From Stenotrophomonas maltophilia (GTDB taxonomy: Bacteria; Pseudomonadota; Gammaproteobacteria; Xanthomonadales; Xanthomonadaceae): DNA of 64,000 bases. Within the stretch, counting starts at the first letter, position 1, and each line of letters starts with the position of its first letter. Both the position numbers and the translations under genes were made by a program. This document shows, in pieces, positions 18,151-26,931 of this stretch. The notes below the pieces were generated by a model. The model did no database searches. It was not told where the DNA came from and was given only the letters and a program-made list of their open reading frames with translations. The stretch spans positions 934-64,933 of the forward strand of contig DJBL01000147.1 in assembly GCA_002435595.1 (NCBI GenBank), given 5' to 3'.

Positions 18151-19017
18151 TCAGCGCGTGCCCCAGGCAATCAACCCGATCGCCACCACTGCCAGCCCCA
18201 GGCCGACGCGGTTCCACACGCTGGTGCGTTCGCCAAACGCGAGCACGCCCACCAGGGCGCCCACCACCACCACGCCGATGTTCATCCCGGCAAACACCAC
18301 CGCCGGGCTGTCCGGCAGGTGCTGGTGCGCGCGCACGTAGAACAGGATGTTGCCGAAGTTGAGCAGCCCCAGCAGCGCGCCGGCGCCCAGGTTGCGCCAC
18401 GCCAGCGGCGAGGCGCCGCTGCAGTGGCGCCACAGCTGCAACGCCAGCATCAGCACGAAGGCCAGGCCGAAGCTGGCCGTCAGCGCGGCCATCGACGGGG
18501 TGCCCGACAGCGCCACCTGCTTGAGCAGGATGTCCACCAGCGCATACCCCACCCACACGCCCAGCAGCCAGGGCCAGGCGCGCTGCCCGTCCGGCGCCGC
18601 CACGCTGGCGCGGGGGCGCACGCTGATGCCCACGATCGCCAGCAGGCCCAGCCCCAGCCCGGCCAGCTTCCAGCCATTGGCGGTCTCGCCGAACACCAGA
18701 AACGCGGCGGTGAGCGAGAGCAGCAGCGACAGCCGCTGGGCCACGTCGCTGCGCACGATCCCGGCCCGGGTCACCGCCCGCGCCATCACCAGGAAGATCG
18801 ACGGCAGCGCAACGGCCAGGCCCAGCAGCGCCAGCCACGGCGCATGCGCGGTCTGCAACGACGCCAGCGACGGCCGCAGCAGCACCAGGCTGAGCACGCT
18901 GGCCAGCAGGTAATTCCAGGTCACCACCTGCGCCATGTCCAGGCGCTGGCGCGGGGCCAGCTTGAGCAGCACCGACACCAGCACACTGCAGCACACACTG
19001 AAAACCAGATAGAGCAT
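18151..19017 (-). CDS. DMT-superfamily (EamA) transporter
   Basis: The 288-residue, strongly hydrophobic protein has about ten predicted membrane helices in two EamA halves. In the second half LAFGERTSVWNRVGLGL near the C-terminus is typical of DMT proteins. It should be a small-molecule exporter or carrier in the inner membrane, but the substrate cannot be inferred. It is convergent with the nuclease gene and divergent from the downstream hydrolase. Confidence 0.85.
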   Translation of the reverse strand: MLYLVFSVCCSVLVSVLLKLAPRQRLDMAQVVTWNYLLASVLSLVLLRPSLASLQTAHAPWLALLGLAVALPSIFLVMARAVTRAGIVRSDVAQRLSLLLSLTAAFLVFGETANGWKLAGLGLGLLAIVGISVRPRASVAAPDGQRAWPWLLGVWVGYALVDILLKQVALSGTPSMAALTASFGLAFVLMLALQLWRHCSGASPLAWRNLGAGALLGLLNFGNILFYVRAHQHLPDSPAVVFAGMNIGVVVVGALVGVLAFGERTSVWNRVGLGLAVVAIGLIAWGTR

Positions 19018-19072
19018 GACGAACCCGGCAAGCGCGGCGGTGCAGCCCGCGGAGGAGCGGTATTATGACGCC

Positions 19073-19747
19073 ATGCACAATCCCCCTTTTCCCCAAGCCA
19101 GCGCTGCCCTGGTGCTGGACGGCCCGGTCGGGCCGCTGGACGTCGCCGTCGACCTGCCCACCGGTGACGCGCCGGCCCAGCCGATCGTGGCGGTGATCTG
19201 CCACCCGCTGTCCACCGAGGGCGGCACCATGCACAACAAGGTGGTGACCATGGTCGCCACCACCCTGCGCGCGCTGGGCATCACCACGGTGCGCTTCAAC
19301 TTCCGCAGCGTGGGCACCTCGGCCGGCAGCTTCGACCACGGCAACGGCGAGCAGGACGACCTGGCCGCCGTGGTGGCCTGGGTCCGCGCCCAGCGCCCGG
19401 GCGAGCAACTGTGGCTGGCCGGCTTCAGCTTCGGCGCCTTCGTCTCGCTCAAGGCCGCCGCTGCCCTGGGGCCGGACGCGCAGATCTCGATCGCCCCGCC
19501 GGCCGGGCGCTGGGACTTCGACGGCATCCAGCCGCCCGCGCAGTGGCTGGTCATCCAGGGCGAAGACGATGAGATCGTCGACCCGCAGGCGGTCTACCAC
19601 TGGCTCGAGGGCCTGCAGGCGCCGCATGAGCTGGTGCGCATGCCCGACACCAGCCACTTCTTCCACCGCAAGCTGATCGACCTGCGCGGTGCGCTCACCC
19701 ACGGCGTCAAGCACTGGCTGCCCGGCGCGGATACCGGCACGGCATGA
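19073..19747 (+). CDS. Alpha/beta hydrolase (COG2945-like)
   Basis: The 224-residue protein has the alpha/beta-hydrolase nucleophile elbow GFSFGAF with serine near residue 115, an acid in GEDDEIVD and a histidine in DTSHFFHRK. The oxyanion motif CHPLSTEGG is present early. I chose the ATG at 19073. An ATG at 19016 would add 19 residues overlapping the start of the divergent transporter gene, and neither has a perfectly placed ribosome site. It overlaps zapE by ATGA, so the two are translationally coupled. The substrate is unknown. Confidence 0.82.
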   Translation: MHNPPFPQASAALVLDGPVGPLDVAVDLPTGDAPAQPIVAVICHPLSTEGGTMHNKVVTMVATTLRALGITTVRFNFRSVGTSAGSFDHGNGEQDDLAAVVAWVRAQRPGEQLWLAGFSFGAFVSLKAAAALGPDAQISIAPPAGRWDFDGIQPPAQWLVIQGEDDEIVDPQAVYHWLEGLQAPHELVRMPDTSHFFHRKLIDLRGALTHGVKHWLPGADTGTA

Positions 19748-20844
19748 GCGAACTGGCAATGACCCCGTCGCAGCGCTACGCCGAGGGCGTGGCCCGGGGC
19801 GAATGGCAGAACGACCCGGCCCAGCACGCCGCCCTGGCCGAGCTGGACCGGATCCACCTGGCCCTGGTCGACAGCGCCCAGGACGGCTGGCTGGACCGCC
19901 TGTCGGCGTTCTGGAAGAAGCCTGACCCGGTCAAGGGCCTGTATTTCTGGGGCGGGGTAGGGCGCGGCAAGACCTTCCTGGTCGACCTGTTCTTCGACGG
20001 CCTGCCGATCGAGCAGAAGTACCGCACCCATTTCCACCGGTTCATGCGTGGCATCCACGAGCGCCTGCGCGAGCACCAGGGGCAGAGCGACCCGCTGGCG
20101 AAAATCGCCCAGGAGTGGCGCGCCAGGCTGCGCGTGCTGGTGCTGGATGAGTTCTTCGTCACCGACATCGGCGATGCCATGCTGCTGGCGCGCCTGCTGG
20201 AGCGCCTGTTCGCCGAGGGCGTCACCCTGGTGACCACCTCCAATACGGCCGTGGAGAACCTGTACCTCAACGGCCTGCAGCGCGACAGCTTCCTGCCGGC
20301 CATCGGCCTGCTGCAGACCTACTGCGTGGAGCTGTACGCCGAAGGCACCGAGGACTACCGGATGCGCGCGCTGACCCGCTCGCCGGTGTACCAGGCCCCG
20401 CGCGACCCCGGCAGCGATGCCTGGCTGGGCACGCGCTGGGCCGAACTGAGCGGGGGCCAGCCGGCCAAGCCGGGCAACATCGAGATCGAGGGCCGCAAGA
20501 TCCCGGTGCGGGCGCGCGGCAAGAGCATCGCCTGGTTCGATTTCAAGGCCCTGTGCGAAGGCCCGCGTGGCCCGTCGGACTACATCGAGATCGCGCACGA
20601 GTTCAACACCGTGCTGCTCGGCGACATCCCGCATTTCGACAAGCTGAATGAAGATGCTGCGCGCCGCTTCGTCAACCTGATCGACGAACTCTACGACCGC
20701 CACGTCAACCTGGTCTGCACCGCCACCGATGCGCCGGTGGCGCTGTACTCGGGCACGCGCCTGCAGGGCGCGTTCGAACGCACCGCCTCGCGCCTGATCG
20801 AGATGCAGAGCGCCGAGTACCTGGGCACCCCGCACCGCGCGTAG
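19744..20844 (+). CDS. zapE: Cell division ATPase ZapE (AFG1-like)
   Basis: The 366-residue AAA-type ATPase contains Walker A GGVGRGKT (about residue 70), Walker B VLVLDEFFV and the arginine-rich C-terminal helical part of the AFG1/ZapE family. ZapE associates with the Z-ring and helps constriction under stress in E. coli. The start codon overlaps the stop of the preceding hydrolase. The TAG stop lies inside the GTAG head of a REP element (20841-20844). Confidence 0.92.
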   Translation: MSELAMTPSQRYAEGVARGEWQNDPAQHAALAELDRIHLALVDSAQDGWLDRLSAFWKKPDPVKGLYFWGGVGRGKTFLVDLFFDGLPIEQKYRTHFHRFMRGIHERLREHQGQSDPLAKIAQEWRARLRVLVLDEFFVTDIGDAMLLARLLERLFAEGVTLVTTSNTAVENLYLNGLQRDSFLPAIGLLQTYCVELYAEGTEDYRMRALTRSPVYQAPRDPGSDAWLGTRWAELSGGQPAKPGNIEIEGRKIPVRARGKSIAWFDFKALCEGPRGPSDYIEIAHEFNTVLLGDIPHFDKLNEDAARRFVNLIDELYDRHVNLVCTATDAPVALYSGTRLQGAFERTASRLIEMQSAEYLGTPHRA

Positions 20845-20905
20845 CTCCACGCCGGGCCTGGATAGGCCGTGATGTAGATCCACGCCATGCGGGGATGCTG
20901 GCTAC
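20841..20905. repeat. REP elements between convergent zapE and DUF2884 genes
   Basis: Two plus-strand GTAG REPs (GTAGCTCCACGCC... from 20841; GTAGATCCACGCCATGC... from 20874) fill the 57-bp gap between two convergent genes. The first GTAG contains the zapE stop. The minus-strand gene also ends in GTAG (20902-20905). The second copy has a degenerate right arm (GGGGATG instead of GTGGATG). Confidence 0.8.
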
Positions 20906-21735
20906 GGCGGCGGCAGCACCAGCGCATCCCCGCGCGGCTGTTCGTGCGCGATCGGCGCCGCCGCGCCCCCGTCGCGGTCCATCACCATCATCGCCAGCGG
21001 CTTGCTCTGGTAGCGCACCTCCAACGACTGCTGGATCGCATCCAGCGCCAGCACCTGGGTGCACAGCGACTGGGTCTGCGTCTCCAGCGCCTGCCCGCGC
21101 ACCTCCATGCGGCGCTCCAGGTCGGCCTCCATCTTCTCGGCGCGGGCCTCGATCCGGTCCGATCCGCCGGTCAGCATCGTCCACAGCACGCCGCGGGCGA
21201 GCGAGCCGGACAAGCTCTCGGCCGCGTCCTGCACATGCCGGTCGAAGCCCTGCTCAAACACCGCCTGCTCCCAGATCCCGCGTCCCAGCGTGCGAGCCAC
21301 ATAGGCGTGTGCATCCTGCCGCAGCCGCTCCACCCGTCGCTGGGTGCCGCCGCTGCCGGTCATGATCTCCACCGTGGCGCCCAGCGCATCGAAGGCGATG
21401 TCCGTGGCCTCGCCGGCGACGCCGGCCACCGCGGGTACCAACTGGCGCGTGCCCCACTCGAGCTGGCGCAGGCGCTGGGCATCCGCGTCGCTGACGGGGA
21501 TGGGCTGGCGGTCGATGTTCAGCTCGCCATCGTGGAAGAAGATCTCCGCCGGCACCTGGTCGCGGTTGCGCAGCCAGATCCCGCCGCTGTCCACCAGCAC
21601 GTTGTACGGCGTGCTCACCCCGCATTGGCGGGAGGAGAGCTGCGGGGCCTTGCTCTGGCCCGCAGCGGCGGTGCTGGCCGCGGCCAGGCCCAACAGCAGA
21701 CATCCGGTCAGGGGCAGGCGCATGGTCGCGTTCAT
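20902..21735 (-). CDS. DUF2884 family (YggN-like) exported protein
   Basis: The 277-residue protein starts with a signal peptide (MRLPLTGCLLLGLAAASTAAA) and continues with a sequence resembling E. coli YggN/DUF2884: an N-terminal beta segment (CGVSTPYNVLVD, IWLRNRDQVPAEIFFHDGELN), then a long helical, charged C-terminal part. It is probably periplasmic and its function is unknown. I chose the ATG at 21735; the next in-frame ATG at 21723 is as likely, and no clear ribosome site decides it. Confidence 0.75.
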   Translation of the reverse strand: MNATMRLPLTGCLLLGLAAASTAAAGQSKAPQLSSRQCGVSTPYNVLVDSGGIWLRNRDQVPAEIFFHDGELNIDRQPIPVSDADAQRLRQLEWGTRQLVPAVAGVAGEATDIAFDALGATVEIMTGSGGTQRRVERLRQDAHAYVARTLGRGIWEQAVFEQGFDRHVQDAAESLSGSLARGVLWTMLTGGSDRIEARAEKMEADLERRMEVRGQALETQTQSLCTQVLALDAIQQSLEVRYQSKPLAMMVMDRDGGAAAPIAHEQPRGDALVLPPP

Positions 21736-21960
21736 CCAAGGAGGCAACCGGAGCGTGGCACCGCGCGCGCCCCCCCGGCGCGGGTCGGAAGTCACCCTGA
21801 CCGGCGGCCATTCGTTAGGGTTGTGTGAGCGGGCGTTGTTCTGTTTTCGAGCAGGACAATCCGGCCATCTGCCCTTGACTGCGCACTCGGTTTCGACGGG
21901 GCCGGACCGTTCGTCGGACGCCTTTCCGGTCCGGTCCTTGCGCCCCAAGGGATTGGCCAT

Positions 21961-22288
21961 TTGCACTACATTTGGCGTTGACGACACCTGGTACCCCCAC
22001 TATCTTGTGGCCGTCGGTACCAGCGACCACAAGTCGCCGGGCGTATCGCCTTCACGCCGATGGCCTGAAGACCTACTGACAACCGCACGAAAGTACAGCG
22101 TGCGGTGCCGGTCGCACCACTCCCGGGGGAGAGGACCTGTAACGCACGGAAACCGCCACGCAGGCCTGCCTGCGCAGTCGCGGCCCATGCGACACCACAG
22201 GGCCACTCTGGGAATCCCGTGCACCGGTCCGGCGCCTGCAGGCCAGGTGACGCTGTACGACCCCAAATCACGCCAAGAGGAAAACGCC
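21961..22288 (+). other. Long, probably structured 5' leader of nrdA
   Basis: The region from 21736 to the nrdA GTG holds no supported gene. It contains the inverted repeat CCAC-N6-GTGG (21997-22010) and a perfect 7-bp hairpin CCGCACG/CGTGCGG (22083-22105). It also has the segment GGCCTGAAGACCT (22062-22074), which resembles the B12 box of cobalamin riboswitches, but the other conserved riboswitch segments are not recognisable. It may be a structured RNA leader or a promoter region with NrdR-like sites. I cannot assign it. Confidence 0.4.
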
Positions 22289-24700
22289 GTGAGCACCGAA
22301 ACCAGCGCAGCCACCCAGCAGGAAAGCGAGTTCCTTCTGACCTCGCCGCCCACGGCCAACGCCATGAGCGTCACCAAGCGCAACGGCACTACCGAACTGG
22401 TGGACCTGAACAAGATCGTGCGCGCGGTACAGCGCTCGGCCGAAGGCCTGCATGCGGTCGACCCGATGCGCGTGGCCACCCGCACCATTTCCGGCCTGTA
22501 CAACGGCGCCACCACCCAGGAACTGGACGAGCTGTCCATCCGCACCGCCGCCCTGCTGATCGGTGAAGAACCCGAGTACGGCCGCCTGGCTGCGCGCCTG
22601 CTGGCCAACTTCATCGCCAAGGAAGTGTCCGGCCAGGAGATCTACGCGTTCTCCCAGTCGGTGGGCCGTGGCCACGAAGTGGGCCTGATCAACGACCGCC
22701 TGCTGAACTTCGTGCAGACCAACGCGCGCAAGCTCAACGATGCGATCGACATGTCGCTGGACCTGAACTTCGATTACTTCGGCCTGCGGACCCTGTACGA
22801 CCGCTACCTGCTGCGCCATCCGCACACCCGCAAGGTGATCGAGACCCCGCAGCAGTTCTTCCTGCGCATCGCCAGCGCGCTGAGCGAGGACGTGCCGGAA
22901 ACCCTGGCGCTGTACAAGCGCATGGGCAGCCTGGACTACCTGCCGTCCAGCCCGACCCTGTTCAACTCCGGTACCACCCACGAGCAGCTGTCCTCGTGCT
23001 TCCTGCTCGATTCGCCGCAGGATTCGCTGGAGTCGATCTACGCCAAGTACGGCGACATCGCCCAGCTCTCCAAGTTCAGCGGCGGCATCGGCGTCAGCTA
23101 CACCCGCGTGCGTTCGCGCGGTTCGCTGATCAAGTCGACCAACGGCCATTCCAACGGCATCGTGCCGTGGCTCAAGACCATGGATTCGTCGGTGGCCGCG
23201 GTCAACCAGGGCGGCAAGCGCAAGGGCGCGGCCTGCGTGTACCTGGAAACCTGGCATGCCGACATCGAGGATTTCCTCGAGCTGCGTGACAACACCGGCG
23301 ACGAATCGCGCCGTGCGCACAACCTGAACCTGGCCAACTGGATCCCGGACCTGTTCATGCAGCGCGTGGAGAACGACCAGGAATGGTCGCTGTTCGATCC
23401 GCGCGTGGTGCCCGAGTTCACCGATCTGTTCGGCGAGGCCTTCGAGCAGGCCTACCTGCAGGCCGAAGCCCAGGGCAAGGCCCAGCGCACCATCTCCGCG
23501 CGCAAGCTGTACTCGCGCATGATGCGTACCCTGGCCGAGACCGGCAACGGCTGGATGACCTTCAAGGACAAGTGCAACCGCGCCAGCAACCAGACCCTGC
23601 GCGCGGGCAACGTGATCCACCTGTCCAACCTGTGCACCGAAATCCTGGAGATCACCTCGGCCGAAGAGACCGCGGTGTGCAACCTGGGCTCGATCAACCT
23701 GGGCAACCATTTCGATGCCCACGGCGAGTTCGATTTCGACAAGCTGGCCGACACCGTGCGCCTGGCCGTGCGCCAGCTCGACCGCGTGATCGACCTGAAC
23801 TTCTACCCGATCGAAACCGCGCGCCGTGGCAACCTGCGCTGGCGTCCGGTCGGCCTGGGCTGCATGGGCCTGCAGGACGTGTTCTTCCGCAAGCGCCTGG
23901 CCTTCGACAGTGCCGAAGCGCGCGCGCTGTCCAAGAAGATTGCCGAAGCGATCTACTTCCACGCCCTGGAAACCTCGGTGGAGCTGGCCCAGGAACGCGG
24001 CAAGCACCCGTCCTTCGCCGACACCCGTGCGGCCAGCGGCGAGCTGCAGTTCGATGCCTGGAACGTGGTGCCCGAAGACACCGCGCGTTGGGACGCCCTG
24101 CGTGAGCGGATCAAGGAACATGGCCTGCGCAACTCGCTGCTGATCGCCATCGCCCCGACCGCGACCATCGCCTCGATCGCCGGTTGCTACGAGTGCGTGG
24201 AACCGCAGGTATCCAACCTGTTCAAGCGCGAAACCCTGTCCGGCGACTTCCTGCAGGTCAACCGTTACCTGGTGAACGAGCTGAAGAAGCTGGGCCACTG
24301 GACCCCGGAAATGCGCGACGCGATCAAGCTGGCCGAAGGTTCCATCCAGGGCATCGCGCAGATCCCGGAAACCCTGCGCCAGGTCTACCGCACCGCCTGG
24401 GAACTGCCGATGCGTTCGCTGATCGACATGGCCGCCGATCGCGGCGCGTTCATCGACCAGTCCGCCTCGCTCAACCTGTTCATGGAGAGCCCGAACATCG
24501 GCGCGATGTCCTCCATGTACATGTACGCCTGGAAGCAGGGCATCAAGACCACCTACTACCTGCGTTCGCGCCCGGCGACCAAGATCGCCAAGACGACGAT
24601 CAGCCAGGGCTCGCATGCCGCGCCGGAAAAGGTGTTCAGCCCGGACGAAGCCGTCGCCTGCTCGCTGGAGAACCCGGAAAGCTGCGAAGCCTGCCAGTAA
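22289..24700 (+). CDS. nrdA: Class Ia ribonucleoside-diphosphate reductase, alpha subunit
   Basis: NrdA reduces ribonucleotides to deoxyribonucleotides together with NrdB. The 803-residue protein has an N-terminal ATP-cone (TKRNGTTELVDLNKIVRAV), the first active-site cysteine in SSCFLLD, the thiyl-radical cysteine and its partners in NLCTE, the second redox cysteine in VCNLGS, the radical-transfer tyrosines in TTYYLR and a C-terminal redox pair in ESCEACQ. The start is a GTG at 22289 with AAGAGG 8 bp upstream. A terminator follows at once, and an AT-rich gene separates it from nrdB. Confidence 0.96.
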   Translation: MSTETSAATQQESEFLLTSPPTANAMSVTKRNGTTELVDLNKIVRAVQRSAEGLHAVDPMRVATRTISGLYNGATTQELDELSIRTAALLIGEEPEYGRLAARLLANFIAKEVSGQEIYAFSQSVGRGHEVGLINDRLLNFVQTNARKLNDAIDMSLDLNFDYFGLRTLYDRYLLRHPHTRKVIETPQQFFLRIASALSEDVPETLALYKRMGSLDYLPSSPTLFNSGTTHEQLSSCFLLDSPQDSLESIYAKYGDIAQLSKFSGGIGVSYTRVRSRGSLIKSTNGHSNGIVPWLKTMDSSVAAVNQGGKRKGAACVYLETWHADIEDFLELRDNTGDESRRAHNLNLANWIPDLFMQRVENDQEWSLFDPRVVPEFTDLFGEAFEQAYLQAEAQGKAQRTISARKLYSRMMRTLAETGNGWMTFKDKCNRASNQTLRAGNVIHLSNLCTEILEITSAEETAVCNLGSINLGNHFDAHGEFDFDKLADTVRLAVRQLDRVIDLNFYPIETARRGNLRWRPVGLGCMGLQDVFFRKRLAFDSAEARALSKKIAEAIYFHALETSVELAQERGKHPSFADTRAASGELQFDAWNVVPEDTARWDALRERIKEHGLRNSLLIAIAPTATIASIAGCYECVEPQVSNLFKRETLSGDFLQVNRYLVNELKKLGHWTPEMRDAIKLAEGSIQGIAQIPETLRQVYRTAWELPMRSLIDMAADRGAFIDQSASLNLFMESPNIGAMSSMYMYAWKQGIKTTYYLRSRPATKIAKTTISQGSHAAPEKVFSPDEAVACSLENPESCEACQ

Positions 24701-24705
24701 AAAAA

Positions 24706-24737
24706 GAAGGGCCCCGAGCTGTAACTCGGGGCCCTTC
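24706..24737 (+). terminator. Hairpin terminator after nrdA
   Basis: A perfect 13-bp stem (24706-24718 with 24725-24737) and 6-nt loop begins 6 bp after the nrdA stop. It is preceded by a run of A, which would be the U-tract for transcription coming from the other side. On the plus strand the T-tract is weak. Confidence 0.75.
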
Positions 24738-24880
24738 AGATGCTTCACAAAACGTCCATAACCACTTGGGCGGGACGTCTTCGATCAGCCACTTCCTCTA
24801 AGAAGCGGAGTCACTATACCGCTAACGGTGGCCTGATCAAAGTTCTGAGCCCAGGTACTTCCAGTACAGGAGTAACTGTT

Positions 24881-25129
24881 GTGAGCAAAGATCAAGACCG
24901 TATGGTTTATCGTCGCGATGATGGTCAGTGGGTGAACAAGCGCAATGATGCTGAACGCGCCTCAAGCCTCCATCAGACTCAGAGCCAAGCTGAAGAAAGC
25001 GCTCGCCGGATGTTGTTTAACCAAGGCGGCGGTGAACTTACGACCAAGGGGCGGAATGGTCTGATTCGTAGTAAAGACACCATCGCGCCGGGAAGTGACC
25101 CATTTCCTCCTCGTGATACTGAACGCTAA
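24881..25129 (+). CDS. DUF2188 domain-containing small protein
   Basis: The 82-residue protein (MSKDQDRMVYRRDDGQWVNK...) matches the short DUF2188 pattern: a DGxW segment, a TQSQAEESARRML helix and a GRNGLIRSKDT strand. Its function is unknown. The start is a GTG at 24881 with AGGAG 8 bp upstream. Its base composition and codons are clearly more AT-rich than nrdA and nrdB on either side, and it lies between two terminators. That looks like an acquired cassette inserted between the two reductase genes. Confidence 0.75.
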   Translation: MSKDQDRMVYRRDDGQWVNKRNDAERASSLHQTQSQAEESARRMLFNQGGGELTTKGRNGLIRSKDTIAPGSDPFPPRDTER

Positions 25130-25167
25130 TCTGAACAATTAGCTGTCGCTTCTAATACAAGTAATAT

Positions 25168-25210
25168 GGGCACAGGGATGTGCCCGAATATTTTTCCCAT
25201 TTTTTTCTTT
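25168..25210 (+). terminator. Rho-independent terminator after DUF2188 gene
   Basis: GGGCACA pairs with TGTGCCC (25168-25174 and 25179-25185) around a GGGA loop, followed by two T-runs (TTTTT at 25191 and TTTTTTT from 25200). This is a textbook intrinsic terminator, placed only about 40 bp before nrdB. Confidence 0.85.
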
Positions 25211-25250
25211 CAATGCTGATTCATGGCATTGATGACATGTGAGACCCCCT

Positions 25251-26270
25251 ATGGCAGACACGCCGCGCCAGATGTTGCTCGATCCAGGTTTTGAACTGAC
25301 CTTGCGCCCGATGCGCTACCCGCAGTTCTATGACATGTATCGCAACGCGATCAAGAACACCTGGACGGTCGAGGAAATCAATTTCCAGATCGACATCAGC
25401 GACCTGCACAGCAAGATGTCGCCGGGCGAACGCCACCTGATCCACCGCCTGGTCGCGTTCTTCGCCACCGGCGATTCGATCGTGTCCAACAACCTGGTGC
25501 TGAACCTGTACCAGCATCTGAACGCGCCGGAAGCGCGCATGTACCTGTCGCGCCAGCTGTATGAAGAGGCGCTGCACGTGCAGTTCTACCTGACCCTGCT
25601 CGACAACTACCTGCCCGATCCGGACGAGCGCGCCAAGGCGTTCGACGCGGTGGAGAACATCGACTCGATCAAGAAGAAGGCCGACTTCTGCTTCAAGTGG
25701 ATCGACTCGATCCAGAACCTCAAGCGCATCGAGACCCGTGACGAGCGCCGCCAGTTCCTGCTCAACCAGATCTGCTTTGCCGCGTGCATCGAAGGCCTGT
25801 TCTTCTTTGCCGCCTTCGCCTACGTTTACTACTTCCGTTCGCGCGGCTTGCTCAACGGCCTGGCCTCGGGCACCAACTGGGTGTTCCGCGACGAAAGCGC
25901 GCACATGGAGTTCGCCTTCGAATGCGTGGACGTGATCCGCGAGGAAGAGCCGGACCTGTTCGACGACGCGATGAAGCAGCAGGTGTATGACATGCTGGCC
26001 GAAGCGATCGAATGCGAAGTGCAGTTCGCCGAGGACGTGCTGTCCGGCGGCGTGGCGGGCATTTCCACCCGCGACATGCGCCAGTACCTGCAGCACTGCG
26101 CCGACAACCATTTCCACCGCCTGGGCATGGAGCGCAAGTACAACGTGCGCAACCCGCTGAGCTTCATGGAACTGCAGGACGTGCAGGAACTGACCAACTT
26201 CTTCGAACGCCGCTCCTCGGCCTACCAGGTGGGCGTGAAGGGCGAGGTCTCGTTCGACATGTCGTTCTGA
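25251..26270 (+). CDS. nrdB: Class Ia ribonucleoside-diphosphate reductase, beta subunit
   Basis: NrdB houses the di-iron tyrosyl radical used by NrdA. The 339-residue protein shows an Asp ligand in FFATGD, the ligands and radical Tyr in EALHVQFY (E-x2-H-x3-Y), and later ligands in the ECEVQF and DNHFH segments. The start is the ATG at 25251; GTG at 25239 is less likely. Since an intrinsic terminator ends at 25210, nrdB needs its own promoter or read-through. A CAATGC/GCATTG inverted repeat (25211-25231) lies in the remaining gap. Confidence 0.94.
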   Translation: MADTPRQMLLDPGFELTLRPMRYPQFYDMYRNAIKNTWTVEEINFQIDISDLHSKMSPGERHLIHRLVAFFATGDSIVSNNLVLNLYQHLNAPEARMYLSRQLYEEALHVQFYLTLLDNYLPDPDERAKAFDAVENIDSIKKKADFCFKWIDSIQNLKRIETRDERRQFLLNQICFAACIEGLFFFAAFAYVYYFRSRGLLNGLASGTNWVFRDESAHMEFAFECVDVIREEEPDLFDDAMKQQVYDMLAEAIECEVQFAEDVLSGGVAGISTRDMRQYLQHCADNHFHRLGMERKYNVRNPLSFMELQDVQELTNFFERRSSAYQVGVKGEVSFDMSF

Positions 26271-26293
26271 TTCCAGCGCCACACCCATCCACG

Positions 26294-26320
26294 AAAACCC
26301 CGGCCCAGTGCCGGGGTTTT
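26294..26320 (+). terminator. Rho-independent terminator after nrdB
   Basis: AAAACCCCGGC (26294-26304) pairs perfectly with GCCGGGGTTTT (26310-26320) around a 5-nt loop, ending in a T-run. The flanking A and T runs make it potentially bidirectional. Confidence 0.9.
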
Positions 26321-26338
26321 TCGTTTCCGAGCGCCGAC

Positions 26339-26408
26339 GTAGAGCCACCCCATGGGTGGCTGCGCTGGGCACCAGCACCGCGCGCAGCCACCCATGGGGT
26401 GGCTCTAC
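26339..26408. repeat. Inverted REP pair (GTAGAGCCACCCC family)
   Basis: Two facing copies of GTAGAGCCACCCCATGGG (26339 onward and the reverse complement ending at 26408) can form one long hairpin. The GTAG head is shared with the other REP families in this window, but the stem sequence is different. Confidence 0.88.
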
Positions 26409-26482
26409 CCGGCAACGCGACACCACCACCCCGCCCCCTGCCGTATCATCCGCGCCGACCCTACATTCAACCGGCCACCCCG

Positions 26483-26896
26483 ATGTCCACCACCCCAGAC
26501 CCCATCCCGCCCACTGAAATCAGCATGGCCGAGATCGTCTTCCCCAATCACACCAACCACCTGGGCACCCTGTTCGGTGGCCAGGCGCTGGCCTGGATGG
26601 ACAAGGCGGCCTTCCTCGCCGCCGCGCGCTACTCGCGCCGCACCGTGGTCACCGCGCGCTCGGACCAGGTCGATTTCAAGCTGCCGATCCGCATCGGCCA
26701 GATGGTGGAAACCATCGGTCGCATCGTCGAAGTGGGCCGCAGCTCGATGAAGGTGGAGGTGGAGCTGATCGCCGAAGACCTGCACACCGGCGAGCGCAAG
26801 CTCTGCACCCGCGGCCACTTCGTGATGATCGCCCTGGACGCCGAGGGCCACCCCATCGCCGTGCCGCCGCTGCCCGGCGCCATCCCCGGCCCGTAA
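26483..26896 (+). CDS. Acyl-CoA thioesterase, hotdog fold (YciA-like)
   Basis: The 137-residue protein has the hotdog signature HTNHLGTLFGGQALAWMD, whose aspartate is the usual catalytic residue, and the KLPIRIGQ strand. It hydrolyses acyl-CoA to the free acid and CoA; chain-length preference is not readable. The ATG is at 26483. It is followed 35 bp later by the sirtuin gene in the same direction. Confidence 0.88.
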   Translation: MSTTPDPIPPTEISMAEIVFPNHTNHLGTLFGGQALAWMDKAAFLAAARYSRRTVVTARSDQVDFKLPIRIGQMVETIGRIVEVGRSSMKVEVELIAEDLHTGERKLCTRGHFVMIALDAEGHPIAVPPLPGAIPGP

Positions 26897-26931
26897 ACCG
26901 GATTGCGTTGCCCGCCGCGCGCCCCCACCTG

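Noticed and set aside
21889..21901. tmRNA 5' end (GGTTTCGACGGGG)
   Set aside because: No tag-peptide frame, no T-arm and no CCA end of a tmRNA follows; the match is likely chance.
21997..22010. NrdR box upstream of nrdA
   Set aside because: CCACTATCTTGTGG has the right flavour, but its core is about two bases short of the NrdR consensus and a properly spaced second box is missing.
22062..22288. Cobalamin riboswitch upstream of nrdA
   Set aside because: Only a B12-box-like segment is present; the other conserved segments seen clearly at metE are absent.
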